Shown one piece after another: positions 47,601-59,944 of a DNA stretch of 64,000 nt. The position numbers were made by a program, and so were the translations under genes. Numbering within the stretch: the first letter of the stretch is position 1; each line of letters starts with the position of its first letter. The notes beneath the pieces are model-generated. The model was not told where the DNA came from, did no database searches, and worked only from the letters and a program-made list of their open reading frames with translations. Source of the stretch: Morchella semilibera (taxonomy: Eukaryota > Ascomycota > Pezizomycetes > Pezizales > Morchellaceae); contig CM018603.1 in the NCBI GenBank assembly GCA_009192285.1, forward strand, positions 795,307 to 859,306. Direction: 5' to 3'.

Positions 47601-50086
47601 CCTCGATGGATATAAATGTAGTACTTATCTCTGTGTGGTACTCTATCTCTGTGCCCGGTCACCCCGAATCCCTAGTTCATAAAACATTTTGACAACCAGG
47701 CTACAGACAGCTGCTAAACCGCTTCTTCTTGAGCATATTTTGAGTTCGACTACGGCTCATAATGACTTCACATTGGGAATTCTCTTATGGTTTGTCCTAA
47801 CGGCTATCTGAAGCTATACTAATAGCTTGTTTATCGAACTACCGCTCCCGAGCTAGCTTAATTCTCTGGGGAAGCTGTTGGAGATCAATAAGAAGTTCTG
47901 ATATCAAGTGTGTTTTAGATCTCTTAATGGCCCACCAGGCTAGGCACCACCCCAATCAAAACATTGGACGAGGGCAATATTTTCCGGGCAGCCCCTTTTC
48001 CAATTTGGAAGCAGGATACGCCCCAGTCTTTTAATAGGTATATTGGCGCAGCGGTGGACCCACTGAATTACAAGTCAGGAAGAGGTAAGCGCCACCAATC
48101 AAACCATTTATGATGTTATCTGTTTTGATTTCCTACGTACATACTGTCAGACCTTTGGGAGATTTCTTTTGACTTATATGAGACCTAGTATATATACATT
48201 TAGTTACTTGGGCTAAGTAGTAAGATCCTAGATAAATCATTCAATGGGCATCAATAGAGTAGTAATAGCATTCAACTATAATAACCAACTTCCCTGCCTG
48301 TTTGGACGTAACAGGCAAGTAGTTCCATAGAGATACATGTTGGCTGTAGGCTCGGAAGCAACTCCTTAGTGTCATTCTAGACCATGGCCAACAATAGCAC
48401 ACGTTTCTGTAGCTGTGAAGAGCTCCTCTATATGATACCATAGCAGGCCGCCAACGCATGTCCAAACTTTGAGACTACAATCCCATGAAATCTATCCGAG
48501 CCTTGAAAACAGACTGTCGTAACTTCAGGCGTTCTCTCCCTTAAATGACACCAACCCCACAAACTCATCCTTAATACAATACGGAGCCCGATATCCGGAT
48601 CAATTATTCTCATAATGCACTTAAGCATATACAAGGCTCCTATCTGTGGAAAATGGGAAGCATATTATGATTTCCTAGGCGGCATATTTTACCATGGCGA
48701 GGATATCCAGCGTTCTTTAAGTTGTCCTAGGGTTATTTTGATACTGGCCTACTCAGCAGGAGGTCCAGATATTGGAAATTACCAACCCAGGTATTCTCCA
48801 AAGCTAACCCATATATCTCACGGGTTCGGAGGGAAAAGTTCCTGGTAGGTATTAGCACCTCCGTGGAGGTGAAGGTTAGTCCCGATTCTACATTGTTCCT
48901 AGAATAGGAAAACTATAAGCTTGTAGTTGCGTCTTGAAATATCACTCGGTTTTTGTGAATAGCAACTTGAGCCGCACCAGATGCCTGGTCTTTATCATTG
49001 GTTTCATAGCAATATGCAATCTGATATTCCGGACCCACAAGAATGGCATTTCTATTTGGTCGAAAGACCACGCTGCTTTTTAAGGTCGGTAAATAAACCT
49101 AAGCTGAGAGGGACGCGCCCCCCGAGGAGGATATGATCCCCGCACCAGTAGATGGATGATCCAGTCTTAGTAGTCATCTTGTGTTTGATCTCTTCCATAA
49201 TTCTTGTTTTATGATTACTGGAGATAAAGGCCTGTTTATTCAAACACCAAGAAACTGGTTGGTTGGTTTATCTACCGAATGATTTTGTTTATCATTATCA
49301 CAGGCACATAGAGTATACTTCCCTAGCTTGTGATAGCTCATTGCCCAAAGGCCCCGGCCTAGATCACAGTCCAGGAAAAAAACATGATTATTAAACACAG
49401 TAACTAAGTCGCCTTGTCCTTGGACCACCGACGTTGAGAGGGCAGTGCAAAATATATATCAGAACCTGAAATATTATGGTGCGTACTCCAGCTGGGCATG
49501 GGCTTTACATTGAAAGTTGACATATCATATGCAATCTACATGCACGACGGTCTTGGGACTTTGAACCTTTCATTTGCTGGTTCTAATAAGTTACTCGATG
49601 AATTCCTAGGTAGATATGAATAGAGTGAGATCTAGTGAGCGAATAACTGCATGCGCAGTATGCCGTATGCACCTGTACTCTATGTGGTGAGGTTAGATAA
49701 GCGAGGTTCGGGGAACCCTCGGTAGAGGCAAACCTAAGCGTTCCCGGAAGCGAGGCAGAAGGGGGAAGAGGAAAAAAAAAAAAAGAGAAGTGAGGCGAGG
49801 ATGCAAGAGTTCGGTGGGGTTCTACGACTGACAAATGGCGGGGTGACAAACCCCGTGCTGGGTTGTACGCCCCAGGTACCCGCCAAGGAACCCAGCATGG
49901 GCAAAATATTGAGATGCAGGAATGAAGTCAGCGTTATTGCAACTGGGTGGTGGCTCAACAGTCAAATCTGTTTTTCTTCTTCCCCTTTCTCCATCACATC
50001 AACATCCTAACTTACCCTCTCTGTACTGCGTTTAATAGTTACTACAAGAGGCTCATCTTCTTTTTCTTGTTTCCTTTAATTGCACC

Positions 50087-50165
50087 GTGAGTCTTATCTG
50101 TTGCTGCTTAGCATTTGCTATTCGGAGCGAGGTTTCTAATCGATTATATTTTCTATTATCTACAG
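50087..50165 (+). other. probable 5' UTR intron of PIM1
   Basis: The donor GTGAGT at 50087 and acceptor TATCTACAG ending at 50165 define 79 nt, with a candidate branch CTAAT. It ends 18 bases before the chosen ATG. If it is spliced, the short upstream in-frame extension is removed, which supports the start at 50184. Confidence 0.5.
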
Positions 50166-50183
50166 AAGCATTTATTGTTTTGC

Positions 50184-53100
50184 ATGGCTTACGGACGAAA
50201 CCTAGCGTGGCGAGCCGCGTTCCAGGGCAGGCTACTAAGAACCAATAATACAATATCCACTGGAAGATACTTCACGGTCGCCTCACCAGCTACAAGACGG
50301 AATGTATCATCATTCGCGTTACTTGAAGCTCGGGGACTAAGCTCTTCGTCAGGTCTTACTTTAGCCACCTCCCCATCTACCAGGAAACTATGGCAGAGCT
50401 ACGGTGAAGCCGCTGTGATACGGGGGTTCTCCAACTCTGCGCTATTGGGCAAAGAAAGGCCGCCACCGAAGGATGAGGAAGAGGAAGAGGTACAGCAGCA
50501 AGAGAACTCGAAAAAGGATGTTGTCGAGGAAGAAGTCGAGCAAGAGGCGAAGCAGAAGGAAGAGGGGGGGAAGGAGAAGGGCGGCGTGAAGGTCGACTCT
50601 GGTAAGGAGCGCTCCGGAGACGGCGCCCCAAGTCCGGGGGAGATCCTGAAAGGTGGTAGAGGAGCCACCGGAGGTGGAGGTGGCGAGAGCGGTGGTTTAA
50701 ACGGAGGATCGGGAGGCGGCAGGAAGAGAGGTATCTCTGACCGAGCACTACAGAAGCCTACTGTGCCGGACATCTACCCCCAGGTTATGGCTCTGCCAAT
50801 TGCCGGACGCCCGTTGTTCCCGGGGTTCTACAAAGCCGTCACGATCCGGAATCCAACAGTTGCTACAGCTATTCAGGAAATGATGAAACGGGGACAGCCG
50901 TACATTGGGGCGTTCTTATTCAAGGACGAGAACGCTGATCGTGATGTAATTGACAGCTTGGATGAGGTCCACGATGTCGGTGTTTTCGCGCAGATCACTA
51001 GCGCTTTCCCAGTTCACGGTGAGGAGGGGAGTCTTACAACAGTGCTTTACCCCCATCGTCGTATCAGGATTACCAACCTACTTCCGCGCGAAACCGACGA
51101 AGCTGCTGATGGCAAAGGCGACGTCTCGGAGGCTGCAATTGACGAGATTGAAGAGATCCCGGAGCCCGAAAACAAAGGCGATGTTGTCGCTAGCTTCGAG
51201 GAAGAGGCAGTAGAGAAGAAACCATCATCTACGCCCAATTTTGCCCATAACCCTTATGCCACTGCGTTTTTGAAAAAGTATAAAGTAAGTATTGTGGATG
51301 TTGATAATCTCGTCGAGCAAAGCTATGATAAAAAATCACCCGTCATTCGTGCAGTCACATCAGAGATTGTCAACGTGTTCAAGGAAATCGCCAACTTGAA
51401 CCCGCTCTTCCGCGATCAGATCTCAACCTTCTCAATGTCGCAATCCGCCGGTAACGTCATTGATGAACCAGCTAAGCTTGCCGACTTTGCAGCCGCCGTA
51501 TCTGCAGGCGAGTTTAAGGAACTCCAAGAGGTTCTTGAGACTCTTCCGGTTGAGGAGAGGCTGCAGAAAGCACTAGTGGTGCTCAAGAAAGAGCTGATGA
51601 ATGCCCAGCTTCAAAGCAAGATCTCAAAAGATGTCGAGGCAAAGATCCAGAAGAGGCAAAGAGAATATTGGCTTATGGAGCAGATGAAGGGGATCAAAAG
51701 GGAGCTTGGGATTGAGAGTGATGGGAAGGATAAACTGGTAGAGAGGTTCAAGGAGAAGGCAGACAAGTTGGCCATGCCGGAAGCCGTCAAAAAAGTCTTC
51801 GATGAGGTTCGTTTCTTTTGTTTTCTTCAACCCCGGGATCTCTATTCCGTGTGTAAGGCTTAATTACTGATCTTGGTACAGGAACTAAATAAACTGTCAC
51901 ATCTTGAATCTGCAGCTTCTGAGTTCAATGTTACCAGGAACTACTTGGATTGGCTCACACAGATCCCTTGGGGACAGCGGTCAACGGAGAATTATGACAT
52001 CAGACATGCCATGGGTGTCTTAGACGACGATCATCACGGACTCAAGGATGTAAAGGATAGAATCTTGGAGTTCATTGCTGTGGGGAAACTAAGAGGTAGT
52101 GTGGAGGGGAAGATCATTTGCTTTGTTGGACCACCAGGTATGTTCGGAAATTATTTTTTTTGTTTAACCTGGCACTCCTTGGGACGAACTGCGTTTTGCT
52201 TTCCGTTTCAAGAAACTGAGCTCCGCGAATCGGTTCCAGTCCAGGGTGGCACGGAGGCTGACCATTTAACTTACAGGTGTCGGTAAGACTTCTATTGGAA
52301 AGTCAATTGCTAGAGCCCTGAACCGGCAGTTTTATAGATTTAGTGTTGGTGGTTTGACAGATGTCGCGGAGATTAAGGGGCATAGGAGAACATATGTCGG
52401 TGCTTTACCGGGGCGTATCATCCAAGCTTTGAAAAAGTGCCAGACTGAGAACCCCTTGGTTCTCATCGACGAGAGTAGGCCAATAATTCCACCCCCACTC
52501 GTTATCGATTGGTGAATATTCTTTACTGAGTGTATTTCGCAGTCGACAAGATTGGCCGGGGCCACCAAGGCGATCCTGCATCTGCTTTGTTGGAGCTCCT
52601 TGACCCGGAACAGAATTCTTCGTTCTTAGACCATTACTTGGATGTGCCCGTCGATCTTTCCAAGGTGCTGTTTGTCTGCACAGCGAACATGACAGACACC
52701 ATTCCACGCCCGCTGCTAGATCGTATGGAAATGATCGAACTCTCTGGATACGTCGCTGATGAGAAGATGGCTATCGCGGATAAGTACCTAGCGCCTCAAG
52801 CAAAGGAGATGAGTGGACTGAAAGATGTCGACGTGGTGTTGCAGAAGGATGCAATTGAAGAATTGATCAAGTCCTATTGCCGGGAGAGTGGGGTCCGCAA
52901 TCTTAAGAAACAGGTAGGCAACCAAGTAGATATGCAGGTCACCAGCCAGTCAGATCTTAATGCTTACTCTGTCTTTAGATCGAGAAAGTTTTTAGGAAAT
53001 CGGCCCTGAAGATCGTTCAAGATCTGGGCGAGTCAGCCTTGCCCGAGGAAAAGGCAATAACTGAGGAAGGCAAAGCAGCACTTAGGGAGTCCGAGAAACG

Positions 53101-54310
53101 GGAAGAAACCGTCGGCAAGGATGAAAAGCCGACTACTATCAACGAAACCGAGACAACCGAGAAACCCCGAGTGGCTCTTCAGGTTCCAGAGTCCGTCCAC
53201 GTCAGCATAACCAGAGGTAATCTGAAGGACTACGTTGGTCCTCCAGTGTTTACCTCAGACAGGCTGTATGACATTACACCTCCGGGAGTGGTTATGGGTC
53301 TTGCGTGGACGCAGATGGGTGGGGCTGCGCTCTACGTCGAGTCGATACTGGAGCAAGCCTTGACACCCAGCTCGCGCCCGGGAATGGAGCGCACTGGTAA
53401 TTTGAAAAATGTGATGAAGGAGTCGACCTCGATTGCCTATTCGTTTGCCAAGAGTCTGATGGCAAAGACCTTCCCCTCAAACCGTTTCTTTGAGAAGGCT
53501 AAAATCCATTTGCATTGTCCTGAAGGTGCTGTGCAGAAAGATGGTAAGCAGCAGCCCACTCAAGCATTCAGTTCACCCTCACTTTTCTGATTACACCCGC
53601 ATCCCTTCCACACCGCCCAACCCTTACTCCTGCACGTGATTCCTTCGTACATATTATATATTCTCGCTTGTTGGTCAATTACCCGAGAACTAATTTCCCA
53701 TTGGTGCGGTTAACTAGGACCTTCGGCCGGTATCACGATGGCGACGTCGTTGCTGTCATTGGCTCTCGATCATAAAATCGATCCTACGATTGCGATGACT
53801 GGCGAACTTACAGTCACGGGTAAGGTGCTGAGGATAGGCGGGCTTCGCGAGAAGGCTGTCGCTGCGCGTAGATCTGGGGCAAAGAGGATCATCTTTCCGG
53901 CTGATAATATGAGCGACTGGCTCGAGCTCCCGGAGGTATGTAGCCTTACTAGGCCTTCTTTTCCTATATCGTTTTTATTTTTTGTTTTTTCTTAGTTCCG
54001 GGAGAGGGGTTGCCTAGCAGCACTTCCGAACCCCGCGTTATTTAACGCGCAGCCGGGTTATTGTTCCTGCTGTGAGGCTGAAACGGCTGCGGGACGGCGA
54101 GCCTATTTTTACAACTAGGCGCCTTACTGACAGTATTTTTCATAATAGAATATTAAAGAAGGTCTCGAAGGGCGCCCAGCCAGTTGGTATCAGGATGTCT
54201 ACGATCTTGTGTTTAGCGACCTTGATAAGAACAGAGCTGCAGGGCTGTGGGCAGAGCAGCTGAAGGAAGAGGAGGGCAAATCGAAGGATAGAGATGAAGA
54301 CGATGATTGA
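50184..54310 (+). CDS. PIM1: mitochondrial Lon protease (Pim1)
   Basis: ATP-dependent serine protease of the mitochondrial matrix that degrades damaged proteins. Seven exons (50184-51806, 51882-52137, 52277-52474, 52543-52913, 52979-53543, 53718-53935, 54149-54310) give 1130 aa. The N-terminus [19 protein letters not shown] is a basic presequence. After a charged Glu/Lys/Gly-rich linker comes the LON substrate domain (about residues 190-440: [19 protein letters not shown]), then a coiled coil ([15 protein letters not shown]). The AAA+ module has Walker A GPPGVGKTS (Lys630) and Walker B LVLIDEIDK (Glu692). The protease domain has GPSAGI with Ser1007 and GGLREK with Lys1050, the same 43-residue spacing as the E. 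coli dyad. An acidic insert lies between the AAA+ and protease domains. Intron 6 is 213 nt. All landmarks are intact. Confidence 0.97.
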
Positions 54311-57300
54311 GTTTTGGTTAGCTGCCCGAAACATCAAATATATGATAGGCCCGTGAGATTCTTTTATTGTACTAATGAGGTTTTTGGGTTTTTCTCGGGT
54401 TAGATGTATAAATTTTCTCCTACCCATGGTTTTTTTCGCACCTTTTCCCCCTTTCTTTTCTTTGTTATATACTTGAGGCACTGGGAGAGACTATTCTAGA
54501 TGTTTTCCTTTTATTTTGGTTGGTTGGAGGGTATTTTTTTTGTCAGTAGTTCTTGTCTGGGGGCCTTTGAACATCTCTGCTCTTCGCACACTCATCATCA
54601 TCTAGCATCTAGCATCCTCTCTTTGAGCAGGCCTTGCATCTAAGTAGCGCTAACTTTAAGCCCTTGTCACATTATTATTGTCATATGTCTTATCTTCCTT
54701 TACTTTTCTTCACTTCTCTCTGCCTTACTCTGAATCTCGTCCTCTCTTGTTCCGCGTTTTATGTCTAAGGCGATACTCCAAATCAAGGTATGTAAGTATG
54801 TATATAGGGAAGTATATCTTCCGACACCACGAGAGACATCGTCATCAACATCGTCATCGTCATCCACTTCCCACGAACGGGTGCAATATCAAAACCGACT
54901 GAGCTGCTGTATGCCCTTGACTGCTGTTCGTCTTTCATCTGGTATTGTGCCATCGAATTCGGATGCACCATACTTATCTGAGACGGACAGCACATCATTA
55001 ATCGTGATAGTTGTGATGCTGATGACGACGGAGGAGGGAGGGGAAGGGGATGGGGGAGGGTGGTCAAAGGGGACCAGCTGATAAAGACCACGTTCGTTGG
55101 TTGGGCGATCATCCCGTTCGTGTATTTGAGTCCTAGCAGCAGATAGGTAGGGCGGAATCAAGGGAAGTAGGTAGGCGGACAACCCCATAAAAATTAGATA
55201 AAACTATAATATCATTGTGGAGACCGAGGGAAGGAAAGGGTTGGGGGTGGGGGATCATCAGGGACGTTTTAATATCTATGATGGGTTTAGAGTATAGACC
55301 GTAATTTTTTTTTTTTTTTTACAGTGTTGGTTGCAGTTAAGTGGCAGGGATAGCCTGGCCAGCTGGTGTTGCTTGAATGTACCCTCTACTTGTTTGGCTT
55401 GTACCCAGATATACGATCATGTTTATTGAAGGATATTCCCGGGGTGTCAAACATGTCCCACATATGTGTATCTCCTCCAGCGTGTGTACAAAGTCGAGTC
55501 TGAGTATATGTACATATAGGTAACTGTAACTGGGAGAACGAGGATCTTTACTGACTGGCTGATTGACTGACTGACTGACTGAGGCTACCTACATGTACAT
55601 ACATATAGATGTATGTGCTCTATGGGTCTCTCTGATCAGATTCTCTAAAGTTTATGACGCTGAGGATGGTAGAGTACTGCCCATGTATGTATATACTTCA
55701 TATACAGCTTGACCCTCTACCCAGCAACAACATACACCCCACGATCACCCCACGATCTCTTCGCTTGGATCTGCAAAGTACCGATGCATTGTAATTGTAG
55801 TGGTAGGATACATGTCGCGTGGACAGGCTTAAGTACGGTACCGGTGCAATCTAGTAAGGTACTACTATACATGTACCCTGTTGTTCCAGGCGGAGTAGGT
55901 AAGGTGCTGCTACCACAACCACAACCGCCTTCATCAACACACACACTTGTTATGGACAGATTGTTCAACCCTCAGAAGCGGTAGTACTTGCTTGCTATGT
56001 ACCGAGAGACCGATAGGCTGGTTTGGGATGGGCACTGGCTGTCTGGGTGGGCTGATTGTTACGACTAGCACATGTTGTAGATTTGATCAGTATCATGGCC
56101 TAGATAGATGTATGTATCTGTAACCGTATGTATGTACTCAAAAGTATGTATGTATGCATGTATGCATGTATGCAGAGCCATGTAGAGTAGAGAGCAGCTA
56201 GGTGATGACCTACCTACATGTACATACATAGATCCTACGATGGATGTGTCAAGTGTTTAGATGGCACACATGTTCGTTGGCAAGTGTGTGATTTATATGG
56301 TAATTGGTAACAGGAAGCGCCATCGATTGGGCAGAACGGCGATTATGGCGTGTGCAGTACCTGGTAAGTAGAAAACGATACTCGTCGTGAATAAAAGTGT
56401 GTGGTGAACTAGCCAAACAAGTATGTACCAGGGAGGTGGGGGACTTGAGGGTGGGGGCGTGTAGAGAGTATGGTCGAATATGTCGACTTGAGCTGTAAGT
56501 AGTAGCTACCGAGCTAGAGTAAGTGCAGTGTTTTAATGATGATGATGATGGTGCCAATGTTCCTCCTCTCGTCTCCTCTTACCTCCCCACGTTGTGGATT
56601 TGTTCCGAGACCTGCTTGTTGGTCTTACTCTGTAGGGTGCTCTCTTGCTTGCAGCTGCATTCACTCCGAGCGAGCGAGCGCTTGCTACCTCTAACTACAT
56701 ACTCTACAGCTATACCTACCTGCTTTAGTGTGATGCTGTACCTCTTCTAGTTCCGGGATCTTATATCGACTATCCTTAGTACGTTTCTTGGCAATTGCGG
56801 AAGAGAACTACATGTACCTGTATGAAAGCTATCTAGCTAGAGTAGAGCACTCCTCATATACCTACCATAGAAGATGATAGAGCTGGAGGTATACTTAGTA
56901 GTAGAGTGGGTGTTCGGAACAGCGGAATTGAAGGCCGAGACATTGATGGTTTTTTTTTTTTTTTACCTCCCCCCCCTTGGCGGCCGTTTTATGTCCCGTT
57001 TAAATCTCGATTGTTTTGTTGTCAATGTCCGTCGTGTTGTTAATTGGAATCCTGTTGACGTTGCCGATGCCAGCAGTAGCAGCATCTCGTTTTTTATTTT
57101 TATTTTTATTTTTTTTCGGTCTAGGTTATGATGGTGATTATTTACCTTAATTATTGCCCTTTACTACATACGAGCAGCTACTGTTGTGCGAGGAGACACA
57201 AGACAAAGTTTTTTTCTTTTTTTTTTTTTCTTTCCCACAAAGTTAGCACCCTAAGGGGTTTTTAACTAGCTAGGGGAAGTAAAACACGCGAGCGCACCTG

Positions 57301-58330
57301 ATCCCCGCTTCACTAGGTACTGTGCTACTGTATGTAGCAGTAGTTGAGCCTCAATTCTAGCTTGCCTACTTGCTTGCCCCTCAGACACTTTTGCTGTCGC
57401 TAGGCCCAAGTGCGCTTCTCTTACTCGCCTATCAGAAAATAGTCTATCCCCTAACAAGGTAAATCCAACATCACATCACATCATCACATCACACACATCA
57501 GGAACATCGAGTCTTTTCCTTTTTGTTTATCCTTGTAACTGGTACATACAGGATACAGAACTGTAGTGTACCCGTACACATTTGGGGTTTCCCACAACCT
57601 TTTTTTTTTATGAACTCTACTTACCTACCTCGACAGGACAGACAGCCAGCCAGGAACACGTCAACATATATCACAATTTTTTTTTCCCACTACCGCACCT
57701 TACCTTACCTTCCCACCTTCCATCCCGTCTCCGTCTGTTAAAACAATCTTATCCGTTGGTAGTTGGCTGGCCGATCCCCCTCGTTTAGTGTTTGATAGAT
57801 GATGAAATAGGGTGACACAAGATGGAACCCAGAATCAATGTCACCCCTTCAAAAATTATGGAGACAGACTTAGAAAGGACAATTCACAGAGATGCCTACC
57901 CAGAGGAGTGAAGATTGACAATTAGGAACCCTATCCGTTCAGCTTGGACTGATGGAGAGGGGTTGTCAACAAGGTTATCTACTACTCTCTACCCTATAGA
58001 CCGGTAACCTCGCCGGCGGGCGCGTCAATGGTGCCTGCGGGGTGATGCTGGGGGAAAGTCTAGAAACGGTTTTCATTGGTGCCAGCACTGCATCCGAACG
58101 CATGTGTTCATGCAGTAAGGGAATGGGTTATTCTCAACCCGTCGGTTGCATGAGAAAAAAAGCTCGGCCTTTCCAGAAGCTCAACTTACTCCTACCAGTC
58201 CAGTAAGTATGTGTTACCTGCTCACTTTTGACCTATTTCCAGGTGAAGTGAGAGTTTCGTAACTCTGACTACTACTGGCACCAATACCTATCTGCTGCTT
58301 CTCCACCACAACCACAATTGGCGCCCACAC

Positions 58331-58361
58331 CCACACCACCACCACCACCACCACCACCGCC
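58331..58361. repeat. CCA microsatellite
   Basis: About ten ACC/CCA triplets in intergenic DNA. Confidence 0.8.
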
Positions 58362-59508
58362 GCACACTGCGCCGATGGTCCCTCTCTAATTCAGCATACT
58401 GTATCTACCCCATCCCGAACGGGCTTGTTAACATTTATAAACACACATCATGGTTTGACAGTACTGCAACCCTCTGTCGCTACCAAATAAAGGTGGCAGA
58501 GGCATTTTACATAGCGGGAAAAGAAAAAACAAATACTAAATATTAATATATTAAGAAAGGTTGAAAAGGGAAAGGGGGGGGGGAATTGTTCCCATACCAG
58601 GAGGGGAGGGGGATACAGGCTGAACAATGGTGGATCTTATGTAGGGAATTTCTTGGTACCAGAAGAAAAGGAAGCAATTCTTAAAGGCACACGATTCTGC
58701 TCAAACAACCGGAGAAAAAATAATAATAATAATAATTGAAGTCGATAAACGGAAGATACCCTATCTAACCTTACCTTACTTTACTTTAACCTCCTTCTCT
58801 ACATTTACCTCTACATTACCTCTACCTACCTGCCTACCTATTCGACTTACTGGACGAGAGTTCAGTTCGTTCACGGCTTGTAAGGATTTTGAGCGTGCCA
58901 GCTCACTCTGCAGAGAAAACCCTCTATAATTGGGCCCTCAACCAGGCGATGAGCCAAGCTTGCATACGCTGGAAAAAAGCGTGCTTGAGTTAAAACCGTC
59001 AAGAAAAGAAAGGAAAAGCAAAGAAAGGAAACACGACGTCTGGTAACGAGAATATCGTTGACCCTCACTCCGTCCTTCTCCCTCTCGCTCGTTGTCTGAA
59101 CCAGTACCGTATTTTGTCGTTCATTTTTGTTTTTATTTTTTCTTGAAAAATCCCAAATACGGGGAGTTTTTTTTTTTTGATATTCCAAGAACAGCCTCGC
59201 CCACTCACAGCCCTCGTCTGAGCCTCTGTCGATGATGCTGCCGGCCTGCCTTGGTTAAGCACGCATAACACTTACGTCCCTTTACATTCAGGCCTACATT
59301 ATACATGCTCATATTGCTAAATCTTCGATTACAGACACTCCGCTCGTCTCTCCGGAAAAACACCAACTGAGGGCGGGGAACCCTTTTATTAACGGGTACT
59401 TATTAAACACACCCTGTGCGCAGTGGGTGTTCCAAAAACGAAAGGGCTATTTTTCCGCTCCAAACTTCTTTCTAACGGCGCTACTACAGTCAGTCCATAA
59501 GCTGCAGC

Positions 59509-59667
59509 TTAATTCCTCTGATCCTCGTCCCCTCGGTTCTCCATCAGCCTCCTCTCTTCCCACATCTCGTCATCAGTGAGTCTGACCAGACACCCTGGCG
59601 CTTGCTCCTCGCGCCCGGTACGAACATCCCGGTTGGTGGCGCCGTGCCTACGCCATCGCTTTTTCAT
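59509..59667 (-). CDS. weak 52-codon ORF, possibly a terminal exon
   Basis: An open frame on the minus strand, MKKRWRRHGATNRDVRTGRE to the end MENRGDEDQRN. The composition is unusually protein-like for this intergenic region: hydrophilic, few low-complexity residues, a D/E-rich C-terminus and the stretch GCLVRLTDDEMWEERR. The frame is open further upstream, and an acceptor-like CTTAG ends at about 59703, so it could be the last exon of a longer gene whose first exon I could not find. I recognise no family. It lies only 278 bp from the kinase start, in divergent orientation. It may also be chance. Confidence 0.25.
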   Translation of the reverse strand: MKKRWRRHGATNRDVRTGREEQAPGCLVRLTDDEMWEERRLMENRGDEDQRN

Positions 59668-59944
59668 CCGAAGACGATACAATACAGGAAACACTCATCT
59701 AAGCCTTTCATCCACATATCCACCCAACAGTTCCACACCATATCCCAACCACACCTGAACACCCACAAACCACCACTCCCCCCAATCCTTCTCATACGAA
59801 CATCACTACTAAACAGCAACACGAAAGCAACCAGAGAAACAACTAGGGAATAGTAGCAAGCGACAGAGTAAGAAAGAGAATCGCAAAGTGGGCAATTGGG
59901 GTTGGATGTTTGGTCCGGACAAGATTTCCCCCAATTACGGTTAG

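Larger units (their letters stand above)
43544..50183. other. 6.6 kb divergent intergenic region BRO1-PIM1
   Basis: The largest gene-free stretch. 43.56-43.77 kb is CT and GTG microsatellite; 43.80-43.82 kb has GGTAA repeats; 44.25-44.46 kb has GATG and GT repeats; 44.64-44.77 kb has TACATGTA words. 45.8-49.9 kb has only short open frames without motifs. CACCTCCGTGGAGGTG (48856-48871) is a perfect 16-bp palindrome. The last 100 bp hold a likely PIM1 leader intron. No RNA gene was recognised. Confidence 0.55.
54311..59944. other. 5.6 kb intergenic region PIM1-kinase
   Basis: No gene is supported except the weak 52-codon frame at 59.5 kb. It holds T runs (55.30, 56.95, 57.21 kb), TATG/CATG tandem words at 56.10-56.18 kb, a CCA run at 58.33-58.36 kb, an A/G-rich stretch at 58.5-58.75 kb, and pyrimidine-rich DNA near 58.77-58.85 kb. 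Confidence 0.55.

Noticed and set aside
48856-48871. Perfect palindrome CACCTCCGTGGAGGTG
   Set aside because: Isolated, with no neighbouring gene or second copy seen; a single 16-bp palindrome in 64 kb is not remarkable by itself.
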